A stretch of 64,000 nucleotides of DNA from JAAYAO01 sp051133435. Its GTDB lineage: Bacteria; Actinomycetota; Actinomycetes; Propionibacteriales; Propionibacteriaceae. The notes below the pieces were generated by a model, which saw nothing but the letters and a program-made list of their open reading frames with translations, did no database searches and had not been told where the DNA came from. A program made the translations under genes and the position numbers. Each line of letters opens with the position of its first letter. Positions within the stretch are counted from its first letter, which is position 1. The stretch lies in the NCBI RefSeq assembly GCF_051133435.1, contig NZ_JBPGNY010000001.1, positions 744,001 to 808,000 of the forward strand. The letters run 5' to 3'. Positions 7,762 to 16,312 of the stretch are shown here, one piece after another.

Positions 7762-9418
7762 GGTGGGCTCCCTTGCTCGGAACATGGACAGGCGGTGTGA
7801 ATGGGCGCGGACTGGGGTCGAGCTTGTCGATCACGACCTCGACCATCGCGGGGCCGGCGACGTTCACGGCGGCACCGAGGACTTCGGCGAATGGTGTTGC
7901 ACCATCGGCGCGCCAGAACGGCATCCCGTAGGATTCGGCGAGTTTGGCGAAGTCGGGTGTGGCCAGGTCGCAAGCAACTTCGGCGAAGCCATTGGCCTTC
8001 TGCATATTGCGCAGCACTCCGTAGCCGCAATCGTTGAACACCAGTACCGTGCACCGGGCGCCGGATTGGACCAGGGCGCCCAGTTCTCCCAAGTGCACGG
8101 CCAGGCCGCCATCGCCGACGAAGGCGATGGTCGGTACATCCGGACGCCCAACCGAGGCGCCGATCGCCATGCCCAGGCCCTGCCCGATGCCACCCCCGAG
8201 CGGAAAGATGTTCGAGCGTCGATCGACGAACCGAAGCAGGCGGTTGCCCCACTGGCTGGACGGGATGGTGACATCGCGGGCGACGATGCTGCCCTCGGGC
8301 AACTCGTTCAACGCGGTGCAAATGTCCGAGTAACCGCCGATCGCCTCGTCGAGGGCACCGCGCACCGCATTGCGGGTGGTGACGACCTTGTCGCGCCAGC
8401 CGGGTTCGGTCGCGGAGTCGGGGACCAGTGCCAGGAGGTCCTCGATCACCGCCCCGGCATCGCCGTGCAGTCCGACATCGCAGGGGTAGACGCGACCCAA
8501 GGCGGCTGCATCCACATCCACCGCGATGCTCGTGGCGGGCAGTTTCAGGGCATAGCTCTTGGTTTCGTTGGACCGGAAGTGCGTGCCCACCGCCAACATC
8601 AGGTCTGCCTGACCGAGCAGGTCGGCGGTACCGGGATCGGAACCGAAGTTTCCGATCACCAGCTCGTTGTCCTCCCTGACCACGGCGCGACCCGAGTTGG
8701 ACGTCACCACGGCAGCACCGAGACGTTCGGCCAGCTCGGTGAGTGGCTCTGCGGCACTGGCGGCACCCCCACCCAACCAGAACATTGGACGGCGGGCAGC
8801 CCTGAGCAAGCCTGCGGCCCGCTCCAGGTCGGCTTGGTCCGGGTGTGGGAGGGCGGGCATCTCCAACGGCGTGAACGCCTGGTCGTCGGGTTCGGCGAGA
8901 TATTGCAGGTCCGAGGGCCATTCAACACTGGCCGGCCCACTCGGGGCGCGCTCGATGTGCGCGATCGCGTCCTCGAGCACCTGGCGACACTGGGTCACCG
9001 ATTCCACCCGTGCCGCGTGTTTGGAGATAGCGGTGAGCATGTCCAACTGGGCCGGGAACTCGTGAATCACTCCGCGCGGGTGCGCCACATACTCGGAGTC
9101 GACCTGGCCCGTGATGTGCAGTACCCGGCTACCTGCAGTGAGTGCTTCGATCATCGACCCGGCCGCATTGCCGGCACCGGTTCCGGTACTGGTGATCGCA
9201 ATGCCGATCTTCCCGGTGGCACGGGCATAACCATCCGCAGCGCTGACGCAGGCCGCTTCGTGCCGCATCTCGACGAATCGCAGGTCGCGGGCGACCGCCT
9301 CCACCAAGGGCAGATTGTGCACGCTGATCACGCCGAAGGCCGTGTCGATCCCGTGCTTCTTCATCACCTCGACAAGCACGTCACCACCCGTGGTGCGACT
9401 TGTATTGGTCATTGACAT
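7754..9418 (-). CDS. Thiamine-diphosphate-dependent enzyme (acetolactate synthase/benzoylformate decarboxylase family)
   Basis: A 554-residue ThDP enzyme with the three expected domains. The N-terminal PYR domain includes the catalytic glutamate in EMRHEAACVSAADGYA, the central domain includes PMFWLGGGAASA, and the C-terminal PP domain has the cofactor motif GDGGLAVHLGELGAL ending in FNDCGYG. Such enzymes decarboxylate or ligate 2-oxo acids, which fits a late step in aromatic breakdown. I chose the ATG at 9418 because AAAGGA lies 7 nt upstream. The longer reading to 9457 overlaps the SDR gene. Residues usual for FAD-binding acetolactate synthase are not obvious to me, so a decarboxylase is preferred. 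Confidence 0.86.
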   Translation of the reverse strand: MSMTNTSRTTGGDVLVEVMKKHGIDTAFGVISVHNLPLVEAVARDLRFVEMRHEAACVSAADGYARATGKIGIAITSTGTGAGNAAGSMIEALTAGSRVLHITGQVDSEYVAHPRGVIHEFPAQLDMLTAISKHAARVESVTQCRQVLEDAIAHIERAPSGPASVEWPSDLQYLAEPDDQAFTPLEMPALPHPDQADLERAAGLLRAARRPMFWLGGGAASAAEPLTELAERLGAAVVTSNSGRAVVREDNELVIGNFGSDPGTADLLGQADLMLAVGTHFRSNETKSYALKLPATSIAVDVDAAALGRVYPCDVGLHGDAGAVIEDLLALVPDSATEPGWRDKVVTTRNAVRGALDEAIGGYSDICTALNELPEGSIVARDVTIPSSQWGNRLLRFVDRRSNIFPLGGGIGQGLGMAIGASVGRPDVPTIAFVGDGGLAVHLGELGALVQSGARCTVLVFNDCGYGVLRNMQKANGFAEVACDLATPDFAKLAESYGMPFWRADGATPFAEVLGAAVNVAGPAMVEVVIDKLDPSPRPFTPPVHVPSKGAHHG

Positions 9419-9431
9419 CAACCAGTCCTTT

Positions 9432-10214
9432 TCAGATGTAGCGGGAGACGCCGCCACCGACGTCGATCGTGGCGCCGGTGCAGTACCCGCTCAGCGGAGA
9501 CAGCAACGTGACGATGGGAAAGGCGACTTCCTCGGCGCGGCCGAAACGGCCGAGCACGATCCCTCGGTCGGCAACCGTCTCGGCGCTCCACTGGTCGTAA
9601 TCCAGTTCCGACCCCGAAGCCTCGTAACGCCGACGCCACTGACCGGTGTCCACCAACCCCAGCGATACCGAGTTGACTCGGGTGCCGGCGGTTCCCAGTT
9701 CGTTCGACAGCGTCTTGGTCAGGTTCAACAGGGCGGCGCGAGCGGCCGATGTCACCGGCAACCGGTGCTCGGGCTGCCGAGCCAGAATCGCATTGATCAC
9801 CACCACACTCCCCGCGTCCGAAGCCGCCAAGTGCTGTTCGGCGGCTCGAACCAGGTGCAGTACCCCGAAAACTTTGAGGTCGAACTCTTCACGGATCTGT
9901 TCGTCGGTGGTTTCGTCCAGCGGAGCCATCAGCGACCGGCCGGCATTGCACACCAGGCCGTCCAGCCTGCCGTGTCGTTCCAGAGTCCGCGCGACCAGGT
10001 TCTGCATGTCTTCAGCCACCAGAACGTCACCTGCCACACCGGTGAACGAGCCCGGCCCGTGCAACTCCTCGGCGACATCGGCGAGCCGGTTCGCATCGCG
10101 GGCGCAGCCAACGACGTGGGCCCCCTCGGCGACCAACATCCGAGCGGTGGCCAACCCAACCCCCGAACTCGCTCCGGTGATGATGACGGCCTTACCGGCC
10201 AACTTCAGATCCAT
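9432..10214 (-). CDS. Short-chain dehydrogenase/reductase homologue with replaced catalytic residues
   Basis: A 260-residue SDR fold. Cofactor binding looks intact: TGASSGVG at residues 13-20 and CNAG near 89-92. The catalytic triad does not. Where Ser is expected there is INAIL (A142), and YxxxK is TSAAR (T155, R159). I checked these codons directly. SDRs of a 'TSAAR' type may form a distinct subgroup, so it may still be a dehydrogenase with other chemistry, or a partner of the canonical SDR encoded just upstream. The start is uncertain: the ATG at 10214 follows GAGAAG-like bases, while an in-frame GTG lies at 10229. Confidence 0.85.
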   Translation of the reverse strand: MDLKLAGKAVIITGASSGVGLATARMLVAEGAHVVGCARDANRLADVAEELHGPGSFTGVAGDVLVAEDMQNLVARTLERHGRLDGLVCNAGRSLMAPLDETTDEQIREEFDLKVFGVLHLVRAAEQHLAASDAGSVVVINAILARQPEHRLPVTSAARAALLNLTKTLSNELGTAGTRVNSVSLGLVDTGQWRRRYEASGSELDYDQWSAETVADRGIVLGRFGRAEEVAFPIVTLLSPLSGYCTGATIDVGGGVSRYI

Positions 10215-10234
10215 GCTCTTCTCTTTCACTCAGC

Positions 10235-10978
10235 TCATTGCGGCATCACGAAGCCGCCGTCGACGGCAAGCACTTGACCGGTGATGAATCCGGCCCGCTC
10301 CGACAGCAGATAGGCCACGGTGTCCGCGACATCCTGCGGCGTCTGCTCCCGGTTGAGTACCCGGTTGGTGGCATACAGGTCGTAACGCTCGGGCGGCACC
10401 CCTTCGGTGGCTTCCACCCGAGTGAGGCCCGGCGCCACGGCGTTGACACGAATGCCGTGTGGCCCGACCTCCCGGGCCATCCCACGGGTCATCGCGAGCA
10501 CCGCGCCCTTGGAAGCGATGTAGTGGATCAACCGGGGAGAGCCGTAGATGGCGGCATCGGATCCGAGGTTCACCACCGCCCCCGCGCCCTTCGCAATCAT
10601 CTGCGGAACCAGGTATTTCGACACCAGCCAGGTACCCGTGGTGTTCACCGCCAAGACCCGCTGAAAATCGGCGTACTCCAGATCCCAGAAGGTCTTGCCC
10701 CCGACCGAGTCGGCGAGTGCGGCGTTGTTCACCAGGGCGTCCAAGCCGCCGTGGTCGGCACACAGCTCGGCCAGCGTGCGTACCGATTCCTCGTCGGCGA
10801 TGTCGGTGGTGAGGCCGTGCACCTCCATGCCACGGGACCGCAAGTCCTCGACCGTCTCGGTAAGAACCTGTCCACGGATGTCGGCCAGCACCATCCGGTA
10901 TCCGGCCTCACCGAGGGTTCGGGCGATGGTGTATCCCAGGCCGCGGGCTGCTCCGGTCACCAATGCGAGTTTGCTCAT
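10235..10978 (-). CDS. Short-chain dehydrogenase/reductase (FabG-like)
   Basis: A 247-residue classical SDR that probably oxidises a cis-dihydrodiol, alcohol or hydroxy intermediate with NAD(P)+. It has TGAARGLG at the N-terminus, NNAALADS, a serine in NLGSDAAIYG, the catalytic YIASK, and the VNAVAPG turn. It ends in VDGGFVMPQ. The ATG overlaps the end of the hydrolase gene by 4 nt (ATGA). With a Rieske oxygenase and an extradiol dioxygenase in the same run, a dihydrodiol dehydrogenase role (rearomatisation) is the natural inference, but the sequence does not fix it. Confidence 0.9.
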   Translation of the reverse strand: MSKLALVTGAARGLGYTIARTLGEAGYRMVLADIRGQVLTETVEDLRSRGMEVHGLTTDIADEESVRTLAELCADHGGLDALVNNAALADSVGGKTFWDLEYADFQRVLAVNTTGTWLVSKYLVPQMIAKGAGAVVNLGSDAAIYGSPRLIHYIASKGAVLAMTRGMAREVGPHGIRVNAVAPGLTRVEATEGVPPERYDLYATNRVLNREQTPQDVADTVAYLLSERAGFITGQVLAVDGGFVMPQ

Positions 10979-11757
10979 TGCTGCTCCAAGAAGTCCTCGA
11001 TCGCAGCCACGACTGCGTCCGGGCGTTCGGTCACCGCTGAGTGACCGGCGTCGGCAATCAGCGTGAATGCGGCTCCGGGGATTCGCTCGGCGAGCAGACG
11101 CGATTCGTCCACTCCGGTAATGACGTCGTATTCACCGACCAGTACCAAGGTGGGGACGTCGACCTCGGCAAGGCGAGGACCGTGGTCGGTCTCGGCCATG
11201 AAGTCGGCGGCCATCGAGTAGCCCGGAACCCTCACCTGCGCCATGGTCGAGCGAACCGCCTCGGCGGTTGCCGGGGCGGCGTTCGGAGCCACCAGTTTGG
11301 GGGCTCGTCCGGCAGCGAATTCGACCGCACCGAGACGTTCCAAGTCCACCACCCGGGCCCGCATTCCGGCGGCGCGTTCGACAGTGATGCCCGACCCTCG
11401 GGTGGAGTCCGCCAGCACCAGGGCGCGCACCCGTTCGGGGTGCTCCAGCGCAACCCGGGTGGCAATCACACCGCCCCACGAAGTACCGAACAACACCACT
11501 CGGTCGAGGTTCAGTTCGTCCAGCAGTTCGATCACCGTTGCCGACAGGTCGATCGGTCCGGCCGGGTCATCGGATTGTCCGTACCCGGGTGCATCCCAGG
11601 CGAACGCCTGCCGGCCCCCCTGTGCCAGTAGCTGCGCGGCTCGTGAACATGATTCCGCAGAACCGCCGATCCCGTGCAGGAGCAGGATGGGATCCCCCGT
11701 TCCGGCGGTGATCAGACTGATCCCACCGGCGGTTCGGATCCGGTGCTGATCAGTCAT
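10975..11757 (-). CDS. Alpha/beta-hydrolase, probable ring-cleavage product or enol-lactone hydrolase
   Basis: A 260-residue serine hydrolase. The oxyanion-hole HGIGGS motif is followed by the nucleophile elbow GTSWGG. The acid is in GEYDVI and the histidine in AGHSAV, all in the right order. The size and TLVLVGEYDVITG segment resemble 3-oxoadipate enol-lactonase and meta-cleavage hydrolases. The gene lies directly downstream of the extradiol dioxygenase (1-nt gap), supporting a role on the ring-opened product. The start is the ATG at 11757; the longer reading to 12006 runs antisense-like through the dioxygenase gene. Confidence 0.87.
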   Translation of the reverse strand: MTDQHRIRTAGGISLITAGTGDPILLLHGIGGSAESCSRAAQLLAQGGRQAFAWDAPGYGQSDDPAGPIDLSATVIELLDELNLDRVVLFGTSWGGVIATRVALEHPERVRALVLADSTRGSGITVERAAGMRARVVDLERLGAVEFAAGRAPKLVAPNAAPATAEAVRSTMAQVRVPGYSMAADFMAETDHGPRLAEVDVPTLVLVGEYDVITGVDESRLLAERIPGAAFTLIADAGHSAVTERPDAVVAAIEDFLEQQ

Positions 11758-11758
11758 C

Positions 11759-12763
11759 TCAGAACCGGCCCCGGGCCGCACGTTGTTCGGCCGTCTCGGC
11801 ATCGGCCGATTCGGGCAGGAAATATCCCTCGGGTGCAGACACATCGTTGCGGGCTCCGCGATCGGCGACACCGGCCATCGCGGCGCGGACGCCTGCGGTC
11901 GGCGGTCCGGCCGTGCGCCACTGGTCGGAGAGCTCCGGGGTGCGGCGCCACGTGCGGCACAACCAGGTGTCCTCGTTGATCTCCTCGACCTCGGAGGTGT
12001 ATTCACACACCAGGTTCGCCGGATCGGTGAAGTAACTGAAGGTGTTGTTGCCGGGTCCGTGCCGTCCCGGACCCCATTGGGGTTCGATCCCGTGCACCTT
12101 CAGATTGCCGATCCCTCGCATGAAGTGGTCGATCGACGTCAGCTCATAGGCGATGTGATTGACCGAAGTCCACGGCGCCTGATTGAAGGCAATCACGTGA
12201 TGCTTGGGAGTGCAGCGCAGGAAGGCCATCTGCCGTTCCGACCAGTCGGAGATCCTCATCCCCAACACTTGGGTGTAGAACTGAGTAGCGGCCTCGATGT
12301 CGACGGTGTTGAGCACGACGTGCGCAAGCTGACGCGGCACACTGGGGAAGCCGTCCTGATCCTGGTAGATCACGGCATTGGCCTCGGCCGACAGTTCGAT
12401 GACCCGACCTTCCGGGTCGACGAAGGCGCATGAGTAGCTACCGGCTGCCTCGTCGTGGCGGCCCGGCTCACGCAGGACAGGGATACCGAGCTTCTCCAAC
12501 CGGCGAACCGCATCGTCGACATCACGGGGGGTGTCCACGGCGAAGTTGATGCTGCCCAGCCGATTCGTTTCAGCTTTCTCCAGCTTCAGAATGTGGTGTT
12601 CGGGGCCGGTGCCGCGTAGCCAGAAGCGGCTGTCATCGGCATCGGACAGGCCGAGTCCCCACACCTCCGAGTAGAAGTCCTTGGACAGGTTCGGGTCCGG
12701 CACGGCCAAGGTCGCCGAACGCAGGCCGCGCAATTGCACGACGGGCTGTTCGCTGTATCGCAT
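11759..12763 (-). CDS. Type I extradiol ring-cleavage dioxygenase (two VOC domains)
   Basis: A 334-residue Fe(II)-dependent dioxygenase that should open a catechol-type ring next to the hydroxyls. Two glyoxalase/VOC modules are visible: residues about 10-125 (no metal ligands) and 140-260. The iron ligands are H148 (LAHVV), H203 (VNHIAY) and E254 (VCEYTSE), the classical H-H-E set. A roughly 60-residue tail after the second domain (APEGYFLPES) is typical of 2,3-dihydroxybiphenyl/HPC-type enzymes. The ATG is preceded by GAGGAG at 4-5 nt. The ring substrate cannot be read from the sequence. Confidence 0.9.
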   Translation of the reverse strand: MRYSEQPVVQLRGLRSATLAVPDPNLSKDFYSEVWGLGLSDADDSRFWLRGTGPEHHILKLEKAETNRLGSINFAVDTPRDVDDAVRRLEKLGIPVLREPGRHDEAAGSYSCAFVDPEGRVIELSAEANAVIYQDQDGFPSVPRQLAHVVLNTVDIEAATQFYTQVLGMRISDWSERQMAFLRCTPKHHVIAFNQAPWTSVNHIAYELTSIDHFMRGIGNLKVHGIEPQWGPGRHGPGNNTFSYFTDPANLVCEYTSEVEEINEDTWLCRTWRRTPELSDQWRTAGPPTAGVRAAMAGVADRGARNDVSAPEGYFLPESADAETAEQRAARGRF

Positions 12764-12788
12764 ATGTCTCCTCGTAGGTTCGTGCGGA

Positions 12789-13760
12789 CTAGATGTCCAG
12801 CACCAATTCCGACCCGCGGCAACGAGACACGCAGATCATCATCGTGCCCGCCTGATCGTGTTCTTCGGGGGTCATCAAGAAGTCGCGGTGGTCGATGTCA
12901 CCCGAGAGCACCTTGGTTTCGCAGGTACCGCAGATTCCTTCGGTACAGGACGAAGGGACGTCCACCCCAGCCCCCTCCAGCGCTTCCAGGATGGATTCAT
13001 CGGCGGCCACCGGAACCCTGTCACCACTGGAGGAGATCACCACCTCGAAGGCACCGTCTTCTTCACCCTCGGGAACGATCCGCTCCGGTGCCTTGAATCG
13101 CTCGATCCGCAGCTGCTCGGGGTTGGGCATCGCCGCTTCCACGGCCTGCATGAACGGTTCGGGTCCACACGCATAGACGACCGTGCGGGGGTCCAGCGAC
13201 CCGAGTGCGGTGACCAGATCGGGGAAGCTGCCCGATTCGTCGTCGATATGCACGTGCACCCGCTCCCGGGGCAACGCCGTGATTTCGTCCAGGAAGGCCA
13301 TCATCGGCCTGGCCCGACCGCTGTAGAACAGTTGCCAGTTCTCACCCCGGCGCTGCAGTTCCCTGGCCATCGCCACGATCGGCGTGATGCCGATACCGCC
13401 GGCCATCAGCATGTGCGAAGGCGCGTTCTCCAGGTGGAAGTTGTCGCGCGGACCGTCCACCTCGATGCGTGCCCCCACGGGGAGTGAATCGTGGACATAG
13501 CTCGAACCACCACGGGAATCGGCGGTTCGCAGCACCGCGACGGTCCAGTGCCGGGTATCACGCGGATCGGAACACAACGAGTATTCGCGGACGAGGCCGT
13601 TCGGCAGATGCAGCGCCAGGTGGGCGCCCGGTCGCCACGACGGGAGCATTGCCCCGCTGGGGTCCACGAAAGTTACCGACGTGATCCCATCAGCCTCATA
13701 GGTCTTCTGCTGTACGCGAAGGGTCCGACGTTCGGCTTCGCCCGCGAAATTCGTTTCCAC
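12789..13760 (-). CDS. Oxygenase reductase (FMN/NAD domain plus C-terminal plant-type [2Fe-2S])
   Basis: A 323-residue reductase of the phthalate dioxygenase reductase/VanB type that passes electrons from NADH to the Rieske oxygenase. The flavin domain has REYSLCSD. The NAD domain has MAGGIGITP and YACGPEPFM. The C-terminal ferredoxin domain has cysteines in PSSCTEGICGTC and a fourth in MMICVSRC. Start is the GTG at 13760 with GGAGG 4-5 nt upstream. It lies 7 kb from the oxygenase gene but on the same strand in the same run, with no other reductase in the window. Confidence 0.92.
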   Translation of the reverse strand: METNFAGEAERRTLRVQQKTYEADGITSVTFVDPSGAMLPSWRPGAHLALHLPNGLVREYSLCSDPRDTRHWTVAVLRTADSRGGSSYVHDSLPVGARIEVDGPRDNFHLENAPSHMLMAGGIGITPIVAMARELQRRGENWQLFYSGRARPMMAFLDEITALPRERVHVHIDDESGSFPDLVTALGSLDPRTVVYACGPEPFMQAVEAAMPNPEQLRIERFKAPERIVPEGEEDGAFEVVISSSGDRVPVAADESILEALEGAGVDVPSSCTEGICGTCETKVLSGDIDHRDFLMTPEEHDQAGTMMICVSRCRGSELVLDI

Positions 13761-13816
13761 ATTTCCTCCAGGTGGGTGGTGAGCCCCAACTCAGGCCAAT
13801 GCTCGGCCGAAGGGGC

Positions 13817-14332
13817 TCAGCGAGTCACTCCGTACATCTCCGAGGAAGCCGGGTAGGTCGGGAGCTCCGGCTTCTTGGTGCCGATGATCACGCAGAACAA
13901 CGCGTCCTTGTCCGTCTTGTTCTCGAGGCTGCGCGGCACCCCGGCCGGCACGACGATGATGTCGCGATATCCGAGTGTGCGCGTGGCCTTCTTGGTGCCG
14001 TCCTCCACATCGTGCACCGAGACCTCGATCTCACCCTCGAGCACGAAGAATGCTTCCTCGACATCGTTGTGGGTGTGCTCGGGACCCACCGCGCCGGGGG
14101 GAAGCAGCATGTTGGAGAAGGTGAAGCCCTGCGACGGAATGATGTTGCTGTCGCTCTCGTGGTTGCCGGTGGCTCCGGAACCGACGTAACGAATCTGGGC
14201 GCGACGGAAACGATCCCCACCGGCTTCGGCCTGGAAACCCAGGGTGTCCCAGTCCTCGACCCGGGTCTCCCGGGAGGCGATGCACGAATCGATCAGGGCG
14301 TCGAGGTCGGCGCCCGGCTGTAGAGCGGTCAT
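13817..14332 (-). CDS. Cupin-domain protein, possible ring-cleavage dioxygenase or isomerase
   Basis: A 171-residue single cupin. Motif 1 is PEHTHNDVEEAFFVLEG with H86, H88 and E92 as likely metal ligands. Motif 2, GYRDIIVVPAGVPRSLEN, has arginine (R134) where a metal-binding histidine is usual, so the site has at most three ligands. Cupins in aromatic clusters can be dioxygenases (3-hydroxyanthranilate dioxygenase is one), isomerases or sensors. The adjacent RidA-like and aldehyde dehydrogenase genes make an aminomuconate-type pathway conceivable. ATG 14332 has AAAGGA 5 nt upstream. Specific function unknown. Confidence 0.75.
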   Translation of the reverse strand: MTALQPGADLDALIDSCIASRETRVEDWDTLGFQAEAGGDRFRRAQIRYVGSGATGNHESDSNIIPSQGFTFSNMLLPPGAVGPEHTHNDVEEAFFVLEGEIEVSVHDVEDGTKKATRTLGYRDIIVVPAGVPRSLENKTDKDALFCVIIGTKKPELPTYPASSEMYGVTR

Positions 14333-14357
14333 GGTTTTCCTTTCGGTTGGGGTGGAA

Positions 14358-14705
14358 TCAGCTGCGGTGAGCGATGGCTTCGATCTCGACGGTCGCACCG
14401 TACGGAAGGCCGGAGACCTCCACGAAACTGCGGGCGGGGCGAGGTTCGGCGTAGGTTCGCTCGAAGTGTTCATTGGCCTCTTGGCGCAACGAAACATCGG
14501 TGGCGAAGTACGTCGTCTTCACCACGTCCGCCAGCGTCATGTCGATGGTGGCCAGGCGCTCGGTCATCCGCGCGGTGGCGGCTTCGATGGCTTCCATCCG
14601 GCCCGCAACGGCCTGTCCCTGCTCGTCGACCGACAGGGCGCCGGATACGAAACCGAAGCCGCCCACCTCGTAGGCGGGACTGTAGGGGTGTGGATTGGTG
14701 GTCAT
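14358..14705 (-). CDS. RidA-family enamine/imine deaminase, possible 2-aminomuconate deaminase type
   Basis: A 115-residue RidA protein with the conserved PARSFVEVSGLPYG segment, including the imine-binding arginine (R92), and the ending VEIEAIAHRS. Active RidA enzymes release ammonia from enamine/imine intermediates. The 2-aminomuconate deaminase of 2-aminophenol pathways belongs to this superfamily. It directly follows an aldehyde dehydrogenase gene by 2 nt, as would suit semialdehyde oxidation followed by deamination. The ATG at 14705 is 5 nt after AAGGAG. The pathway step is inferred. Confidence 0.86.
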   Translation of the reverse strand: MTTNPHPYSPAYEVGGFGFVSGALSVDEQGQAVAGRMEAIEAATARMTERLATIDMTLADVVKTTYFATDVSLRQEANEHFERTYAEPRPARSFVEVSGLPYGATVEIEAIAHRS

Positions 14706-14707
14706 AT

Positions 14708-16252
14708 TCACTCCTTGATGCGTGCCCACGCCAGCGGCTCACCACTGACATCGACGTAGATCGACTTCTGGTTCATGTACGACAGAATTCCGCTGCGGCC
14801 CTTCTCGGTGCCGAGACCGCTCTCCTTCAACCCACTGAACGGTGTGGAGATCGAGAACTGCTTGTACGTGTTGATCCACACCGTGCCGGCCTGAACCTTC
14901 TTGGCGACCCGCCAAGCTCGAACCAGGTCCTTGGTCCAGATACCGCAAGCGAGACCGAACAACGTGTCGTTGGCCAGTCCGGTCAACTCGTCCTCGTCGT
15001 CGAAGGGGAGTACCACGGCCACCGGCCCGAAGATCTCCTCCTGGCAGATCGATGCGTCGTTGGTCACGCCGGTCAGGATCGTCGGCAAATAGTAGGCACC
15101 GTCGGCCAAGGCCGGGTCACCCGGGATGGCTCCGCCGGTGATCGCAGTGGCGCCCGCCGCGATGGCGTCAACGACCATCTGCGCCACCCCGTCGCGATGC
15201 TGATGGGTGACCAGCGGGGCCACCTGGGTGCGCGGATCCGAACCGGGTCCGACCACAAGTCGCTCGGTGGCTTTCACCAACCGATCCAGAAACTCGTCGT
15301 GGATGCTTCGATGAACGAAGACCCTGGACCCTGCGATACAGGATTGTCCGGTCGAGGAGAAGATGCCGTACAGCACTCCGGCGATCGCTTGGTCGACATC
15401 GGCGTCCTCGAAGATGATCGTGGGCGATTTTCCGCCCAGTTCGAGAGTCACCGGCATCACCTTGCGGGCCGCCAACTCGCCCAGGTGTTTCCCGGTGCTG
15501 GTGCCTCCGGTGAAACTGACCTTGCCCACCATGGGGTGGGTCACAATCGCTTCTCCCACAGAGCGTCCCGGGCCGGGCAGCACCGACAACAGGCCCGCCG
15601 GTAGCCCGGCGCGCTCACACAAGCGAGCCAGGAAGATGGTCACCCATGGCGCCCAGACCGGGGGTTTGGCGATAACCGCATTACCGGCGGCCAGAGCGGG
15701 TGCGATCTTCTGCGCATCGGACGAGATCGGGGAGTTCCATGGAGTGATCGTTCCGACCACTCCCATGGGCTCCCAGGTCGCGAAGGTGAGGTATGGACCC
15801 CGCGACGGGGTGATCTCCCCCGTCATGGTCTCCAGGACACTGGCCATGTAGCGGAAGGTGTTGGCCGCGCTCATCGCCAGGGCATACGTCTCACCCCGGG
15901 TCTTACCCGTGTCGAGCGTCTGCAGGATCGAGATCGTCTCAGCGTGCTCCTCGATCAGGTTGCCGATCCGGTAGAGCACTCGGGCACGCTCGTGCGGCAA
16001 CCAGTCGGCCCAGTTGCTTCGGGCCACTTCGAGCCCCACGGTCGCAGCGGTGTCCACGTCCTCGATGGTGACGCCGTGCAGTGCGGCGAAGGCTTCCCCT
16101 GTTGCGGGGTCGATCGAGGTGATCAGGTTCCCGGTTCCTCGCCGCCATTGGCCGGCAATGGGCACCTCGTCCTGCAATACCTCACCGAGTTCCGGAAACC
16201 GGGCGACGGTGACAGCCGATATCTGTTCGACGTCATCGACGTGTTGTGTCAT
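14708..16252 (-). CDS. NAD(P)-dependent aldehyde dehydrogenase
   Basis: A 514-residue ALDH that would oxidise an aldehyde or ring-cleavage semialdehyde to the acid. Visible motifs are TPWNSPISS, SFTGGTSTGK, the general-base glutamate in LELGGKSP, the catalytic cysteine in GQSCIAGSR, and EEIFGPV. The first 35 residues before QWRRG are a little longer than usual. The ATG at 16252 follows a GAGGAGAGG stretch. It lies just upstream of the RidA-like gene. A 2-hydroxymuconic or 2-aminomuconic semialdehyde substrate is plausible but unproven. Confidence 0.92.
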   Translation of the reverse strand: MTQHVDDVEQISAVTVARFPELGEVLQDEVPIAGQWRRGTGNLITSIDPATGEAFAALHGVTIEDVDTAATVGLEVARSNWADWLPHERARVLYRIGNLIEEHAETISILQTLDTGKTRGETYALAMSAANTFRYMASVLETMTGEITPSRGPYLTFATWEPMGVVGTITPWNSPISSDAQKIAPALAAGNAVIAKPPVWAPWVTIFLARLCERAGLPAGLLSVLPGPGRSVGEAIVTHPMVGKVSFTGGTSTGKHLGELAARKVMPVTLELGGKSPTIIFEDADVDQAIAGVLYGIFSSTGQSCIAGSRVFVHRSIHDEFLDRLVKATERLVVGPGSDPRTQVAPLVTHQHRDGVAQMVVDAIAAGATAITGGAIPGDPALADGAYYLPTILTGVTNDASICQEEIFGPVAVVLPFDDEDELTGLANDTLFGLACGIWTKDLVRAWRVAKKVQAGTVWINTYKQFSISTPFSGLKESGLGTEKGRSGILSYMNQKSIYVDVSGEPLAWARIKE

Positions 16253-16312
16253 CAGGCCTCTCCTCGAGCTGATCACCCGGATGCCGGGTGAGGCGAATGG
16301 GCGTCAAAGCAG

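Noticed and set aside
12789..13760. Stand-alone ferredoxin or toluene-type reductase
   Set aside because: The single chain holds flavin, NAD and C-terminal [2Fe-2S] domains in the VanB/PDR order.
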